Source: Adiantum capillus-veneris
Taxonomy: Eukaryota > Streptophyta > Polypodiopsida > Polypodiales > Pteridaceae
Assembly: GCA_014529385.2 (NCBI GenBank)
Contig: CM043950.1
Span: 65,368,935-65,432,934, forward strand
Direction: 5' to 3'
Length of the DNA: 64,000 nucleotides
Shown: piece by piece, positions 1 to 13,182 of the stretch
Numbering within the stretch: position 1 is the stretch's first letter
Layout of the letters: each line of letters opens with the position of its first letter
Program-made: the position numbers and the translations under genes
The notes under the pieces: model-generated
Databases searched by the model: none
Told to the model about the DNA's origin: nothing
The model's input: the letters and a program-made list of their open reading frames with translations, nothing else

Positions 1-23
1 TGTTTTCTTTAGGGAGTCAGGGG

Positions 24-24
<1 letters not shown>

Positions 25-78
<54 letters not shown>
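25..78 (+). repeat. (CT)n microsatellite
   Basis: An uninterrupted CT dinucleotide tract of about 54 bases at the left edge. Arrays of this type recur through the window and create artefactual Ser-Leu or Arg-Glu reading frames. Confidence 0.95.
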
Positions 79-80
<2 letters not shown>

Positions 81-501
81 ATTGCTCGCTCGGTTATTTC
101 CTTGCTTGAAAATATTCGCTCGCTATATGGTAGGACTCCTCAAATACAACCCTCACAATAATGGTACGAAAAGAAAGACATGAATTTCAATGCACAAGTT
201 GAAGTTCTAATTGAAACTCGTGATGTGAACAAATATAGGGATAGAACCTCGGTTGTAGGAACCAATATTTGGTTCATAAGGCCCTTTCATATTCATGTAT
301 CTTCATAAAGACTCTATGTATCTTTTTGGTTTCCTATGGTTATAAAAATTTGATTTTGATATGACTCATATTGTTTTGAGGTCATAGTTATTGAGTTTGG
401 ATCTTGGTTTTATCATTCTAACTGACTTTAGTGATGGGGTGTATGTGTAGATGACTGACATCTTACCTTGAGGGATATGGGCAGATATACTCTCTTGCCT
501 T
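79..501. other. AT-rich intergenic stretch, nothing recognised
   Basis: No reading frame, terminal repeat or RNA gene could be supported between the CT tract and the broken reading frame that follows. Confidence 0.4.
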
Positions 502-1323
502 ATGGTGGAGGAGCATCTTCAAACAAGAGTGAAATATAACGGCTTGTCACTACCACGTATGATGGGATTAAGAAGAGATTGTATTGTACCTAATACATTC
601 CGAGCTTGGTACCATTACGCTACAGGAAACCCCAACTGTAGACTACCTGAACATAAACCCTCACCCATTGGGAGTATCGAATGGATACAATAAAAGTTGG
701 AAAACGAGATCATTGTCACTAACCAAGTGTTGTACATAAATGTTTATGAACTTACATTGAGACCGACAAAGGAAACATGGATAGCTAGAAACATACTTCC
801 CTTAGTAATGGCTACGAGATGTTTCAACATTGTCATGTTCAATGTATGTGGCCGTCAATGCCAGACCAACAACCAACATCCCTTTAGCCCGATACCTCGG
901 GGGTTGTTCTTTCACTTGTTTGGAAGGTCCATAATCCACAATCCTCACCATGTAAAAGTTTTATACAATGCCTATAACAGACCCCAGTGCCTTGAAAATT
1001 GTGCAAATATACACAGCTCCGATAAGTGGAGCACACCAAATGTGTTTCAAAAAGAATCTGCTTATTTTGATGACTACTTCGAGTACAACAGGGCAATAGT
1101 TCACAACGAAATGGGAGTACTCGTAACTAACCGATACCTTACCCAACAATGGTATGATTCACACACTAATGAGGAAATGTTTCAACCAAAGATAAAAAAG
1201 GATTATTGAAATCACCCGTCCGATATACTCAAAGAATGGGATAGCTATGCTCCATTGGTGGAAGGTGTCACAATGGATATTACCGGGTGCATTATGTCAG
1301 AGCCATTAGGATTTATTAGAACT
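502..1323 (+). pseudogene. Broken reading frame of unknown family
   Basis: One frame stays protein-like for about 270 codons, interrupted only by TAA at 691-693 and TGA at 1207-1209, and it continues after the second stop to about 1323. The conceptual protein is rich in Asn, His, Tyr and Cys and has no low-complexity character, so it looks like eroded coding sequence rather than a chance frame. I do not recognise a domain. It lies just upstream of the Ty3-type gag, so it may be an extra or captured reading frame, or unrelated DNA next to a truncated element. Confidence 0.35.
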
Positions 1324-1522
1324 TTCAAGACACTTTGTAGATTTTTTTGAAACCCCAAAGTTTTGTGATATAGAAACTGGATTATTTTAGTTGTTATTCT
1401 TTCTCCTATTCTCTCTCTCATCTAATCTTCAACTATCTATTTTATTTCCTCGTAATGGACTTCGAGCGGATTAGAATATTGTTAAAAGTGTGACCTTGGT
1501 TGATATGGTGCAGTAAGTTACC

Positions 1523-4500
1523 ATGCCTCCTAGAGGAAATGCGGTTGCTTTTAACGCAAATGCGCTTATTGCTCCTCAACATACCATCATTGATAGAGAC
1601 ATCAAAATTCTATGCTTCTCAAGTCTCAAATGGAAACTTTAGCGGGAAAGGCAAAGATATAGGCAAAGTTATTGAAGATTGGATTAAGCACACGGATGAA
1701 TACTTTGATTTGGCTCATTCATTTGCATTAAACAAAGCTATCATTTCTAAGTTCAAACTAGAAAAAATAGCCAAGCATTGGTGGAGAGACCATTGCACAG
1801 AAAACAATATTAATCCTAAATATGCAGCAACTTGGGATTATCTTAAAACCCAGTTCAAGAAGAAGTATCAGAACAAAGTTTATCATTTAGACCATATGAA
1901 TGAGTTTCTTGATTGTACTCAAGGAGCCAAAGATTTGGAATCATACTATCAACATTTCTTGACCCTTGTCAAGTATGCTCCAGCAAGGATGACTCAAGAG
2001 CTCAAGGTAGCTCGATTTGTGTCAGGGCTACATAATCCTATGAAGACTAGACTCCAGAGTCTTTGTCTTACCAATTTTGCAGATGTCCTTGATGCAGGCA
2101 AACCCATTGAACTAGAAACCAGAACCTGCTCCTGTTCATAAAATCAAAAGGCCTTGTCCCAAGGAGGAACAAAGGTCTGAAAATCCACAGCAAAGAAGAG
2201 AGAGCTTATTACGTAGAAAGGCTAGACATGATCACTATTGCTACACTTGTCTTGATCCTAACCGTCAATTTAGAGATTGTCCATTTAACAATTCAAGCTT
2301 CACAGGATTGGTGGACAACTATGAGCGTAGAAACTTCAACCTGATCAAAATTTTGAAAATTTTAGACCTAGATCATCTACAATTTGTAGGAACTACAATC
2401 AGCAAAACTTTAACCAAAGTCATAGACAACCTCAAAACCAAGGAAACTTTAGACTAGGCAATCCACCTTTTGTCCGGAATGGACCGCATGCCAACAATAA
2501 CAATGGAAATGTTAACCACCAACCTCGTCCAGGAGGAGTAGGAAATCAAAGGCCTCAAGGAAGACCTCAAGTTAACAGAGCTCAAGGGGCTAGAGGCAAA
2601 GGAAATCAAGCAAATGCGTATGTTCATGCTGCAATTGAACATCAGGGAGTGAATGAACAATTTTTGGTAATTCAAACTCCAATGGAGTATCGAGGTAACC
2701 ATTTTACCTTATTGATTGATTCAGGGAGTACACATTATTTCATATCTCCTAGGTGCATCGGAAATCTCATTTTGCTTGAACACCCTAATACAAACCCTAT
2801 AGTGGAATTATCTACGGGTAGGAAGGTTAAATCTTCTACTTTAGTAGGTAACTTGAATTTTTGTTTTGGATGGTCACAATACTTTTGCAAACTTCAGAGT
2901 CTTATCCATAGGGATCTATGATGGAATCGTAGGAATGGATTCGCTTAAAGCCAATGATGCTCACATACATTGTAAAGACGTTTCATTGACTTTTGAAAAT
3001 GACAAAAACTCTAGGTTTACAATTACATGGAAACGTGGAAAGCCTAAACTCAGACTAGTGAACTTTACCAAACTTATGAAGAGTCATAGGAAGAATGAAA
3101 GGATTTACGCAGTGAAGCTTTTTCCCAAGAAGAAGAAGTTAGATTCACGTGAACCCGAATGGATAACTGAATTTGATGATGTATTTCTCGAAGAAATTTT
3201 ACACTTATCGCCTAAGCATGATGTTGATCATACAATACAACTTACTCAAGGATCTCAACCAATTACCCATAGGCCATACAAAATGTGGGTACCTAAACTT
3301 GTAGAACTCAAGGAGCAACTAACTCAACTTCTTGAACAAGGCTTCATTTGACTCAGCGTTTCTCCATGAAGTACCCCTGTTCTCTTTAATTGGAAGAAGG
3401 ATGGTACTCTACGTCTTTGTATTGATTATTGTGGATTGATCAGGTAACAGACAATAATAAGTATGCAATACCAAGGATTGATGAGCTACTTGACCAATTA
3501 TACCGAGCATCTATCTTCACAAAAATTGATCTTAAGTCAGGATATTACCAAATCCGAATCAAGTAGGAGGACATACCAAAGACAGGATTTAATACTCATT
3601 TTGGAAATTATGAATTTACAATTATACCTTTTGGACTTACCAATGTTCCTGCAACTTTTAATCGTCTCATGACCGACGTGTTTCGAGATCATCTTGATGA
3701 TTTTGTTCTTGTCTTGTTGATGATATCCTAGTTTACTCAAAAAACACAAAAGAACACAAACAACATGTGCGACTAGTACTTGAACTTCTCCATCAAAATC
3801 AACTTTATGTTAAACGTAGCAAATGCACCTTCTTCACTGACAAGGTGGAATATTTCGGATTTATTGTATCCAAGGATGGTGTTTCTACTGATCCACGTAA
3901 GATTGAAGCTATTATAGCTTGACCTACACCCAAAATCGGTTAGAGAAGTACATGGATTTCTTAATGGTTTAACAGGATGGTATCGTACATTTATTCAAGG
4001 CTACACTAAGATTGCATCTCCATTGACCAATACACCTAAGAAAGCTAAAGTGTTTACCTGGAATGAATGTGCTCAAGTTAGTTTTGAGAAACTCAAAGAA
4101 GCTTTGGTGAATGCTCCAATCCTGCAACTTTTGGACTTCTCAAAGACATTCATTGTGCTCACTAATGCAAGTGGAAAAGCAATCGGTGGCATTCTATCTC
4201 AAGAAGAAAAACCAATAGCTTATATATCTCGTAAGTTATGTACACATGAGTTAAATTATCCTACGCACGACTTGGAATTATTGGCCATTGTGCATGCTCT
4301 TAAAGTATGGCAACATTATCTTCTCGGAAGGAGATTTGAACTACATACCGATCATAAAAGCCTGAAGTGGATCTACATCCAACCTGACCTTAATATGCGG
4401 CAACGAAGATGGATGGAGTTGTTATGCGAATATGATTTTAGAATTGAATATAAACATGGGAAGGAAAATCTTGTGGCCAATGCCTTAAGCAAGAAGAGAA

Positions 4501-5990
4501 TTGTAGCGGCTGTCACAACCTCTACTACCTCCTTAATTGACCTTATTCGAGAAGGTATGTCTCATGATCAATATTACATAAAAATCTAGTATTTGATGAA
4601 CTTAAATAATCGCACGGAGAAGCAAGAGAGGAAAATCAAAGGCTTCCACGTTGAAGGAGATGACCTTTACTCTAATAATCGTCTTTATATTCCAAATATG
4701 GGTGGAATTAAACTTCAGATACTATAGGAAGGTCATGATATACCTATAGTAAGACACCCAAGATACATTAAGACTTACTCTATGGTAAGGAAGAGTTTCT
4801 TTTGGCCAAGACTAAAACGTGATGTGTTGAACTATGATACAAGATGTTTAACATGTCAATGTATTAAAGCTTAACGAGTTCGGTACCCCGGTAAGCTTCA
4901 ACCTATTGATGCACCACAAATGAAATGGGAATGCATATCCATGGATTTTTATTACAGGACTTCCTACATCTTTGATATATAACTCTATTTTTGTGGTTGT
5001 TGATATGCTTACAAAAATGATCCATTTATTTCTACTCAATATAATGTTTACGACTAAGGATATAGCTCAAGTCTTCATGAAAGGTGTCTTCATGTATCAT
5101 GGTTTACCTCGCCGGATAATTTTTTATCACGATGCGAAGTTCACCTCAAACTTTTGGAAAGCCTTATTCTCAGCTACAAGAACCCAATTGGCCTTTAGTA
5201 CTGCTTATTACCCTCAAACTGACGGGCAATAGAAAGGACCAATCAAATCATTGAAGACATGTTAAGAGCTTATTGTATGCGTAAGCAGAGTAAATGGACT
5301 AGATATTCGTATTTGGTTAAATATTTGCATATAATTCCTCGTTACAACGCTCAATTGGGATGTCTCCTTTTAGAGCATTGTATGTACAAGAGTGTCTTAC
5401 TCCAACTCAAATGGACACACCCTCTCATACGAGTTCAAGCATCCAAAGAAATGTTGGATGAAATGCAACTACAAACCTATCGTATACGGCATGATATTAA
5501 GATTGCTCAAGATAGACAGAACAATTATGTTGAACCTAAATGATCTATCAAACTTTTTGAAGAGGGGGATATGGTATTTTGAGAGTGAAACCCAAACATA
5601 GTTCCTTATCAATGGGAAAATGTAAGAAGCTCAGTGCTAGATATTGTGGACCTTTTGTAATCACAGAGAGGATTAATGATCAAGCTTATAGGCTCTTGTT
5701 GCCACCACACATAAAAATACATGATGTTTTTTAGGTCAGCTTACTCAAGAAGTATGTACCTGATCCACAACACATTCTTGATGATTTTCCTATTATCTAT
5801 CTCTACCGATGGAACTTTAAAAGTATATCCCGAAGTGATACTTCAAAGTAGAACTAAGCCTTTATGTAATCAAACCATTATTGAACACCTTGTTAAATGG
5901 TCAACATATCCTCAGGAACTAGAGGCCACTTAGGAACGTGATGATATAATGAGACTAAATTATCCAGATTTCATGTCGAGGTGAGGACAC
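1523..5990 (+). pseudogene. Ty3-type gag-pol pseudogene
   Basis: Gag begins with ATG at 1523 (MPPRGN), shifts frame near 1610 and then carries a capsid-type region to about 2140. A zinc knuckle near 2235-2280 keeps its three cysteines but has Arg where the family has His. The protease DSGS motif lies near 2720. Reverse transcriptase spans about 3150-3950; a frameshift lies just upstream of its VDDILVYSK strand near 3720, and several stops interrupt it. RNase H (about 4025-4500) reads TNAS where TDAS is usual. Integrase (about 4700-5300) keeps HGLP and PQTDGQ motifs but is frame-broken. A chromodomain-like tail (about 5830-5985) has TAG at its usual Trp. It cannot encode a working polyprotein. 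Confidence 0.8.
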
Positions 5991-6002
5991 CTCGAATTTT
6001 TC

Positions 6003-6015
6003 AAGTGTGGGAGGA
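6003..6015 (+). other. Polypurine tract of the Ty3-type element
   Basis: The purine-rich GTGTGGGAGGA lies directly before TGTAAGATTC, the putative LTR start. This is the normal position of the plus-strand primer in LTR retrotransposons. Confidence 0.6.
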
Positions 6016-6878
6016 TGTAAGATTCTCAAAAATTGGGTCTCTTTTGAAATAAAGAAAAATGGATTCTAATGCCCGTTTTATCAAATTTTGGATTTAAGAT
6101 GCTTGATTGACAATATTGTAAGGTTCTAAAGTAAAAAGCAAGGTCGTTTCTATGTTCCAGTAGGTCAGACGGACGTTTGGTTAAGTTTTGAAAAAATCCG
6201 ATATTTTTATCCTTTTCATGATTTTTATGCTTTTAGGTGCTTTTTTGCAAAAAGCAGGGTCGGATCCTTAACCTGCGTGTTCCAGGGAAGCTATGGTTCA
6301 ATTTTGTAAAAATCCGCTTTTGGAGTGCTTTTCACGCTATTTTTAGCTTTTCATGATTTTTAGTGTTTTTTAGTGAAAAGCAAATCCGCTTTCTTATTCC
6401 AATGGGACAAGGGGAACCCGTGGTCAATTTTAGATTTTTTTATTTTATTTTTTTAGCTTTCGTGTTTTTCGACGTTTTTGAAAAGCAATATGATTTTTAG
6501 GATGAGCTAAACATAAAAATATTAATTTTATCTCCATCGGATTTAAAAATGACCACCCAGAGAAAAAACGAGACTAAAGGAGATTTTTTCAGAAATTATT
6601 TTTATAAAAAGCAGTACCGTAAGTACGCCAAGGCAGTACAGGAAACTCATAATTATGTCGAGAGATCACGGTACGGCATAGCCTAGCCAAGGTTTCATTA
6701 GTTGGCCGGATACTGTTCACTTGATCAATTTTACTGTAAAAAGGATGGTAAGTGGGAGAGTTGACCACCAAAAGCCAAGGCATGGTTTTAACAAAGTTCT
6801 CAAAAGCTTGCAGCTATTCCCGACTCAAGAACTAGCGTTAGTTTTCGGCTTGGGATTCACTCCAGTCTTGCATAGTGC

Positions 6879-6887
6879 TTATAAATT
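6879..6887 (+). promoter_or_regulatory. TATA-like box in the putative LTR
   Basis: TTATAAATT lies within the putative LTR and is followed after about 70 bases by a pyrimidine-rich leader. The assignment rests on position and composition only. Confidence 0.35.
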
Positions 6888-7793
6888 CACTACTGCAAGG
6901 CAATACTTACCTATTATACGGAGTGGTGCAAGCTCTTCATCACCATCTCCATAAGCTCTTCTTTTTCTTTTTTACGGGAGGAAGAAGAAGAAGGATATTC
7001 TCTCTCTACTTGCTTACTATCTCCTCTCTCATTTCACGGTGTACATGCTCTTTGAAAGCTCTCGTGGTGAACACCTCTACATAGCTCTCATCACCGCTCT
7101 CTTGCGGCAAAGCAAGAAGCCTTTCAACAGCCCCTAATCAACCCTAAAGCACGGTGAGAAGCTCTCTTGCGACAAAGCAAGAAGCCTTTCGCTAGTCCCT
7201 AATCAACCCTAAATCATGTGTGAACTTACAGAGTACGTATGAAGTTGCCCCATGATTATTTCATCATGTTTAACACTCTGATTTATGCACACGATGTGTT
7301 TATGATCACGTGCCTGCATAAAGCGCTTTTCGTTTCGCGTCATAGAAGCGGTAGGGACATTGTTTTGGTCATAACTCACAAACCGTTATGAATCAGCCCA
7401 AACACTTTAAAGTAGAGATAAAACACATCATTTAGAACATTTTCTCTCTTAGGTGTCATGTGAAAATCACGCACGGGCTAAGAGATATGGTAAAAGAAAC
7501 AGCTTGCTACCCACTCCACTGTCAAAATTTTGGACCCCATTGAGCTCCTTGGAGAACCACTATATAGATTCATCGGATGGGAAAACCCACTTAACCAATT
7601 AAAAATATTGACTAAACTTGATGATAAATGTATTTAAGTCTCCGTTATCACCTTGGGTATGAGAGTTATTAATCATTCCATGACCAGTTTTACCTACGTG
7701 TGTAGGGGTGCTACCTAGGGGGAGTACCATATGACGTCATGAGTTAACCGAACTGCTTATGTATGATTATGGTTTATTTTGGTGAGTTGATTT

Positions 7794-8084
7794 TAGTTAT
7801 TAGATGTCCATTAACTCATGTGAGGGTATATGGTTAGTCAACCCGAACCGCATAGGCAGATATGAATAAGGTGGCTTTCTCTTTGGGTTACCGTTTGTTG
7901 TGTGAGTATCATATGGGTATCATATGGGTGTTAATCTATATTATTAGTTATTAGATGTCCATTAACTCATGTGAGGGTATATGGTTAGTCAACCCGAACC
8001 GCATAGGCAGATATGAATAAGGTGGCTTTCTCTTTGGGTTACCGTTTGTTGTGTGACTATCATATGGGTGTTAATCTATATTAT
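7794..8084 (+). repeat. Tandem duplication of about 145 bp
   Basis: Two adjacent near-identical copies (7794-7943 and 7944-8084) both begin TTAGTTATTAGATGTCC and end in TTAATCTATATTA. The first copy has one extra short CATATGGGTAT repeat. This is a recent local duplication inside the putative LTR. Confidence 0.85.
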
Positions 8085-8795
8085 GGATCTGAGTTTGATG
8101 CATGCATTGGTTTAAAGTCAAACACTTTCATTTGCATGTTATGCATGCTCCCGAAAATGGCAAAAAGTTGTTTTTTGCATATATGTGAAGTTATGGTTTA
8201 TGGTCGACCTAAGGGTCAGAGTTGTTTTGCATCATGTTTATGGTGATGGAATGTTATCATATGATGTATGGAACTTTATGGGTTGATGTGGATGCCTCAT
8301 GTGCATGGGTATGATTGCTTTCCACTTCTTTAGGTCAAAACTAGCCCTATTTGCTAGAGAGGTGAAGTGCATATATGATGCATCAACTTTGCATGGTTGA
8401 ATGTTGTTAAAATTGGATTTTTATATCATGTTTAGTTGTTGGTCGGACTTGTTTTTATGCATGAAAAGTTCATGTCTTAAGAGTCATGTGTATGTGGACT
8501 CCGATTGACTGCAGTGGATATATCAAACTCCAAGTGTGGGATTTGGTTCAATGTGAATATGATTTGTGGTTAAGGGTTGAGATTCCCTCATGGATTATGG
8601 TTGTGATTCTTATGGTGGAAGCCGGTGTGGATCTTGGTTTTTTTCCCCCCTGAATATGGTTATGCTGCCAAAATTTTGTAACCACATTACATTCTAAAGT
8701 GGTTATGCAGGAATTGTTGTGCCTCACCCGAGTTGGTGGGCGGAGTTCTCACCGGTGTGAAGTGATTGGATTATGGTTTATGGTTTTGGGATTAC

Positions 8796-8962
8796 ATCAT
8801 GAAGTGGTTTATGGTAGACGTGTAAGGGTAGAGACCATGTACAATCTAACTGCTTGGAAAAGATTGTTTGTGCATCATGAAGTGGTTTGGATGGTTTATG
8901 GTAGACGTGTAAGGGTAGAGACCATGTACAGTCTAACTGCTTGAAAAAGATTGTTTGTGCAT
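8796..8962 (+). repeat. Tandem duplication of about 80-90 bp
   Basis: Two adjacent copies begin CATCATGAAGTGGTTT and share the GTAGACGTGTAAGGGTAGAG core. They differ by a short insertion and a few substitutions. Confidence 0.85.
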
Positions 8963-9711
8963 ATGGAAGGTGCTATTGTGATTGGACTCACGTGTTATGT
9001 TTCTCATGGCAGCGTCGCTACAAGACGAGGATCACCTGCATCGCTTAGCCTTAGATAAAAGGGTCGTTGACATGGGGCTTTGCTGGATCGGGGGTGCTAC
9101 CTAGGTCTTCTTCTTTTTGTTAGGCTCATCTACACGGTTAGTGCGTCGGGGGTTGAATGACCTACATGGCTAACGCGTCGGGGATTTTTCCTTCGCTTTG
9201 CCTAAACACCCGATGTTGGGCATCGAAGAGGCATGGCACCTAAACTGGTATGGTTGGTGTTGATACCCTACCACCTACTGGTACTTGGGATCCTTTCAGA
9301 GCTCAGGTTCGTGGTGGGAAGCAAAGTGGCTTCACCTTATGTCTAGCTCAGGTCAGTTGGAGGTGTTCAAGCTCGCTCTTGGCAAAGTGAAATTCTCTAT
9401 GTCTGTAGTAGAGCGGAAGTGGATGGGTGGACCGGTCGATCCCTACATAGGTTCCGGCGCTCTGCTAGTTATTTTGTCACATTATTTTGATGATATGGTA
9501 TAGAATTTAAACATTCTCTGTTGTCATCACCTCATGTCTCTGTGCACTCTATTTCACCCTCCACTATATTCTCTCTTTCTCTCTTCCAGCAATGCGGTGT
9601 ACACATATATTCACCCTCCACAATGTTATATTTTTCCTTGAGTATGATTTCATTCATAACAGCCATTCAAAGGTTGTACTAGTCGCTAGGTACATCTGGA
9701 TGCAGTCCAGT

Positions 9712-11099
9712 TCATAGCCTAAACTCCATGCTTGGTCGGACACTGAGAATTCCTCCCCTATGCAAACGCTTCCGCAACTCTGATAGGTGTAAATTGTATA
9801 TTTTGTGCATAGACCCCTGGGGAGGGGTATCTCTTATTGATAAGTATGTTAGCTTGGTGTGTTTTTCCTTCTTTGTGAGCATCTCAAGGATATATTGGGA
9901 ATGGTCAATTGTCACTAGCGTGCTTTGTTGGTAGGTCCGTGTACAAGATGTAGCTACCGTGTGGCTTCGCATGGTGTAGCGACCTTGCCTTTTGTCATCG
10001 ATGTGGAAGAAGTGCATGAACATGCGGGTGGGTAACTCTACTTCTTGGCATGTCATGTCACCGATGTACCCCTTTTTTTGAAGACTTTGATTCCCATTTC
10101 TTTCTTACCTTTCATTGTAGCACCTCTATTTGATAACTGTAAAGTTTCATCAATCAACCCTGATGTGATCTTCACTTGAAGCTTGTCATTGTCCAATGCT
10201 GATATCTTAGTTGGACCCTCCTCCATAATGCTGGTGTAGGGCTCATGAGCTCTCTAAATGTCAATTTTGCATGGAGGTAGCTGGAAGTAGTTCAAAAGAT
10301 CCATCTTTTCTAATGCTTCTTTTATGAGTAGCTTCCTTGCCAGATTATAAGCCTCTCAAGGTATCATAGGTAGCATAACCATGTTGTTTGTAGCATCTCT
10401 ATAGACTGCTTTGTAAAGTATGGCTCCTTCAAGTTCTAGTCTTTCTTTTTCAATATATGTGGATTCTTCCTTCAGAGAGTCCTTGAGGATGGTGAACTCT
10501 AGAATCTGTTCCAGCCTCTTTTTGTGACTCCATTTTTTCTTGTTGCCCTTGGCATCAGACTTCATAGCTCCTATGAACAATTGTTGCATTTCAAAGATCA
10601 GTTAGAGCCAAAAGTAGTGTTTTTTTCATTTCTAAGTATCTAATAGGCTTGTTATTGGATAACCTTGTTCAAAACACATGTATAAACCATGTAGAATCTC
10701 AACACTTGAAAAAAATATGTTTTCATGCAAAACAAAGGAAAATTTTTATTTTTTTCTCAAACTTGTGATTACGAGAGTTTTCTGGAATTATAAATGCATG
10801 GGCTTGATGAATACAACAATTTTAGGCGTTCTCTCTTCTGTGATGAGATTTGGGTAGGGGTTTCGGTTTGTGATCAAGATTTTTGGCATCTGCTTCAAGC
10901 GCTTAGCAATTTTTGCGATGTAGATGTAGCTTGTTTCCACTTTGACCACATAGGGGTGATTCATTGATTCATACCAACATTTGCCTAGGGTCAAATCCAC
11001 TTTTGGACTACTGGTTACATTTTGTGGATAAAAAATTTGCAATGTTCTCCCCTTTTGCCACATTTGGTCTTTGATCTCCATCAAACTTGGTAGACTCAT
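9712..11099 (-). pseudogene. Unrecognised minus-strand coding-like remnant
   Basis: On the minus strand, protein-like segments follow one another: 11099-10788, 10589-10356, then through a stop to about 10080, and 10056-9712. The segments are Lys- and Glu-rich or mixed in composition, start with plausible Met codons and are separated by stops and an AT-rich gap at 10590-10787 that could be an intron. I recognise no domain. It is probably an eroded gene or transposon-derived frame. Confidence 0.25.
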
Positions 11100-11186
11100 T
11101 TCTCTTGGTGTTTAGAGATTACCCATCCACATGTACTCTGAAATTGATCTTCAAGGCAAGCTGTAAGTCAATTTCAATACTTCGAC

Positions 11187-11191
11187 CAAGA
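11187..11191 (+). other. Target-site duplication CAAGA, left copy
   Basis: CAAGA directly precedes the left LTR and is repeated at 16389-16393 directly after the right LTR, which marks both ends of the inserted element. Confidence 0.9.
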
Positions 11192-11684
11192 TGTTATGGA
11201 ATTGACATTTTACTATTTATTGCAACTGATAGGTAGAAAAGGCTTGACCAAGCTAGGCTATTGCAAAAGGATACTATATTTTATGTACATGTTATTATTC
11301 AAGTGCTCTTTTATGAGCTTTGGCCATTTATGACCGGTCGGCCAATCTGTACTCATTTTTGGGCATTCAAGAAATCTATAAATAAATACGTGCAAGAGGA
11401 AAAATGCTCACTCTTGCACGGGGTGAGATTGCACCCAGTGTTTGTGTTGCTCTTCTCTTATCACCTCTCCTCTCTCTCTCTCGCCATGTCGGCGTAGCAC
11501 TCCAATCTAGGAGGTGCATCTGCATGCGCCCTGTTATTCTCTCTTGCACTCTGTCTTTCTCTGTTCGTGTATCTCGCGATTATGCGTCTATGTGGTTGCC
11601 AGGTATGTTGATTAGTCTGTTTTATGGTTTGTAGTATGCTATTTCGGGTATGTTGCAGGGAACTCCACGCCTCCGGCTATAGCA
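11192..11684 (+). repeat. Left LTR of the LARD-like element
   Basis: 493 bp, TGTTATGGAA...TATAGCA. It aligns end to end with 15896-16388. It contains GGCCATTTATGACCGG-type sequence and a CT-rich segment. Confidence 0.9.
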
Positions 11685-11685
11685 G

Positions 11686-11699
11686 TGGTATCAGAGCCG
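11686..11699 (+). other. Primer-binding site (initiator tRNA-Met type)
   Basis: TGGTATCAGAGCCG starts one base after the LTR end. It matches the standard plant retrotransposon primer site and fixes the element's orientation as plus. Confidence 0.88.
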
Positions 11700-12948
11700 A
11701 GGATACGCTCTTGGCAACAAGAAAAACACTCCATCCAAGATTTGTCTTCTAACAGCATAGCTCTTCACGATTGCGTAGCACAGATAAGTACAATTATATA
11801 CTCCTATTTTGTTTTATATGATTCTTTTCTTTTTTTTTAGTTTTCTCCTAATGTTGTATATCTTTGGAGAAATTTTACGCTACAATTCATAATAACCCTT
11901 GTTAAATATGTGATGATAGCAAGCACACATTGATAGCACAACAAGAATAATGATATTTTAAATACTTAGGATAGCCTAGATATTATTAACATAGCAATAA
12001 TTTTTTATTATTATATTGAAATAAACTCGTTAATATACTTGTGTGATCACATCCGACTATGGGCGTTATTTGAATCTGATATATATAGATATATGAGTGT
12101 GTGTGAGAATTTAGAAAGGTTACTAGATATATTGCAGTAGCAGAGGTAGGAAAGATGAATGATGTTCAACACGCTTGAAGCTGGAGTCTGAGAAGTTTTG
12201 AGCTTCTGAAGAAGAAGAACTACAATACCAATTGGACACAACACACAAAATCAATCTTCTTCTATAGTAACCACCTCATGCAAGGCCCGATAATTTCCAA
12301 AGGGAACTCAAAATACATTGGTACAGGGATCACATTTGCACGACGGTGGGAACCAACTCCAAAAGGTTCTTTAAGAATTTTATTTTTAAAAAAAACAATT
12401 CGATGGCGGGTCACTGTCTGCTGAGTCCTGACGATATGGGGAGGCATGCGATGCATGCAACATTGGCACTCATCATTGTGCAAGCAGAGCTGCTCATCAA
12501 CATGAGCAAAGAGGACATGCAAGCTTGTGGGGACGCCAGAAACACAAGCTCATAGGGCCGTACGGCCGACACGCTGTCCTGACTAGAAACAACAGCGGCG
12601 GACCGTCGACCAACCAACTGTACATAGGCACACACTTTTCATTATGTGGCCGTTGACGCACGCCTATTGCATCCATACCTACCTTTCTACCTCCCACTCT
12701 CCCTTGGGCCTCGACGTTTTCCTGTAGAGTCGCAGAAACTCCTTCCCTCTCTCCCTCGACCCTCACTTACCAGCTATGTGGTTGGCTATTGCCTGCAGCA
12801 CATTCTCGAATCCCCACCAACCCTCGGAGTCGCAGTCGCACCGACCACCCTTTTCATGGCCATGCAGCTTCACGGACACACACTTTTCCCCACCCCCCCT
12901 TTAACCACCAACCACCTCCCCATGCAGCTACAAGTTGCAACCTCTTTC

Positions 12949-12971
12949 TCTCTCTCTCTCTCTCTCTCTCT
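12949..12971 (+). repeat. (CT)n microsatellite
   Basis: A short CT tract in the interior of the LARD-like element. Confidence 0.9.
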
Positions 12972-13039
12972 GCCAGTCGCCGCGAGTCTCAGTCACCAGT
13001 GAAAATGGAACTCTCTCTCTCGCTTTGTTCGGCCATCAT

Positions 13040-13182
<143 letters not shown>

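Larger units (their letters stand above)
1523..9500 (+). mobile_element. Ty3/gypsy LTR retrotransposon, decayed, 5' LTR not found
   Basis: Domain order is gag, zinc knuckle, protease, reverse transcriptase, RNase H, integrase, then a chromodomain-like tail, as in Ty3-type elements. A purine-rich tract at about 6005-6015 is followed by TGTAAGATTCTC at 6016, the expected start of the 3' LTR. No copy of that LTR start exists upstream of gag in the window and I see no convincing primer-binding site, so the 5' end is missing or rearranged. The right boundary near 9500 is a guess. Confidence 0.65.
6016..9500 (+). repeat. Putative 3' LTR of the Ty3-type element
   Basis: The sequence after the polypurine tract starts with TG, lacks coding potential and has a TATAAA-like box near 6880, as expected for an LTR promoter. 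It holds a pyrimidine-rich leader near 6950-7050, a short repeated segment near 7100-7200 and two internal tandem duplications. The length of about 3.4 kb would fit a long-LTR lineage, but no partner LTR or target duplication is visible, so the right end is uncertain. Confidence 0.4.
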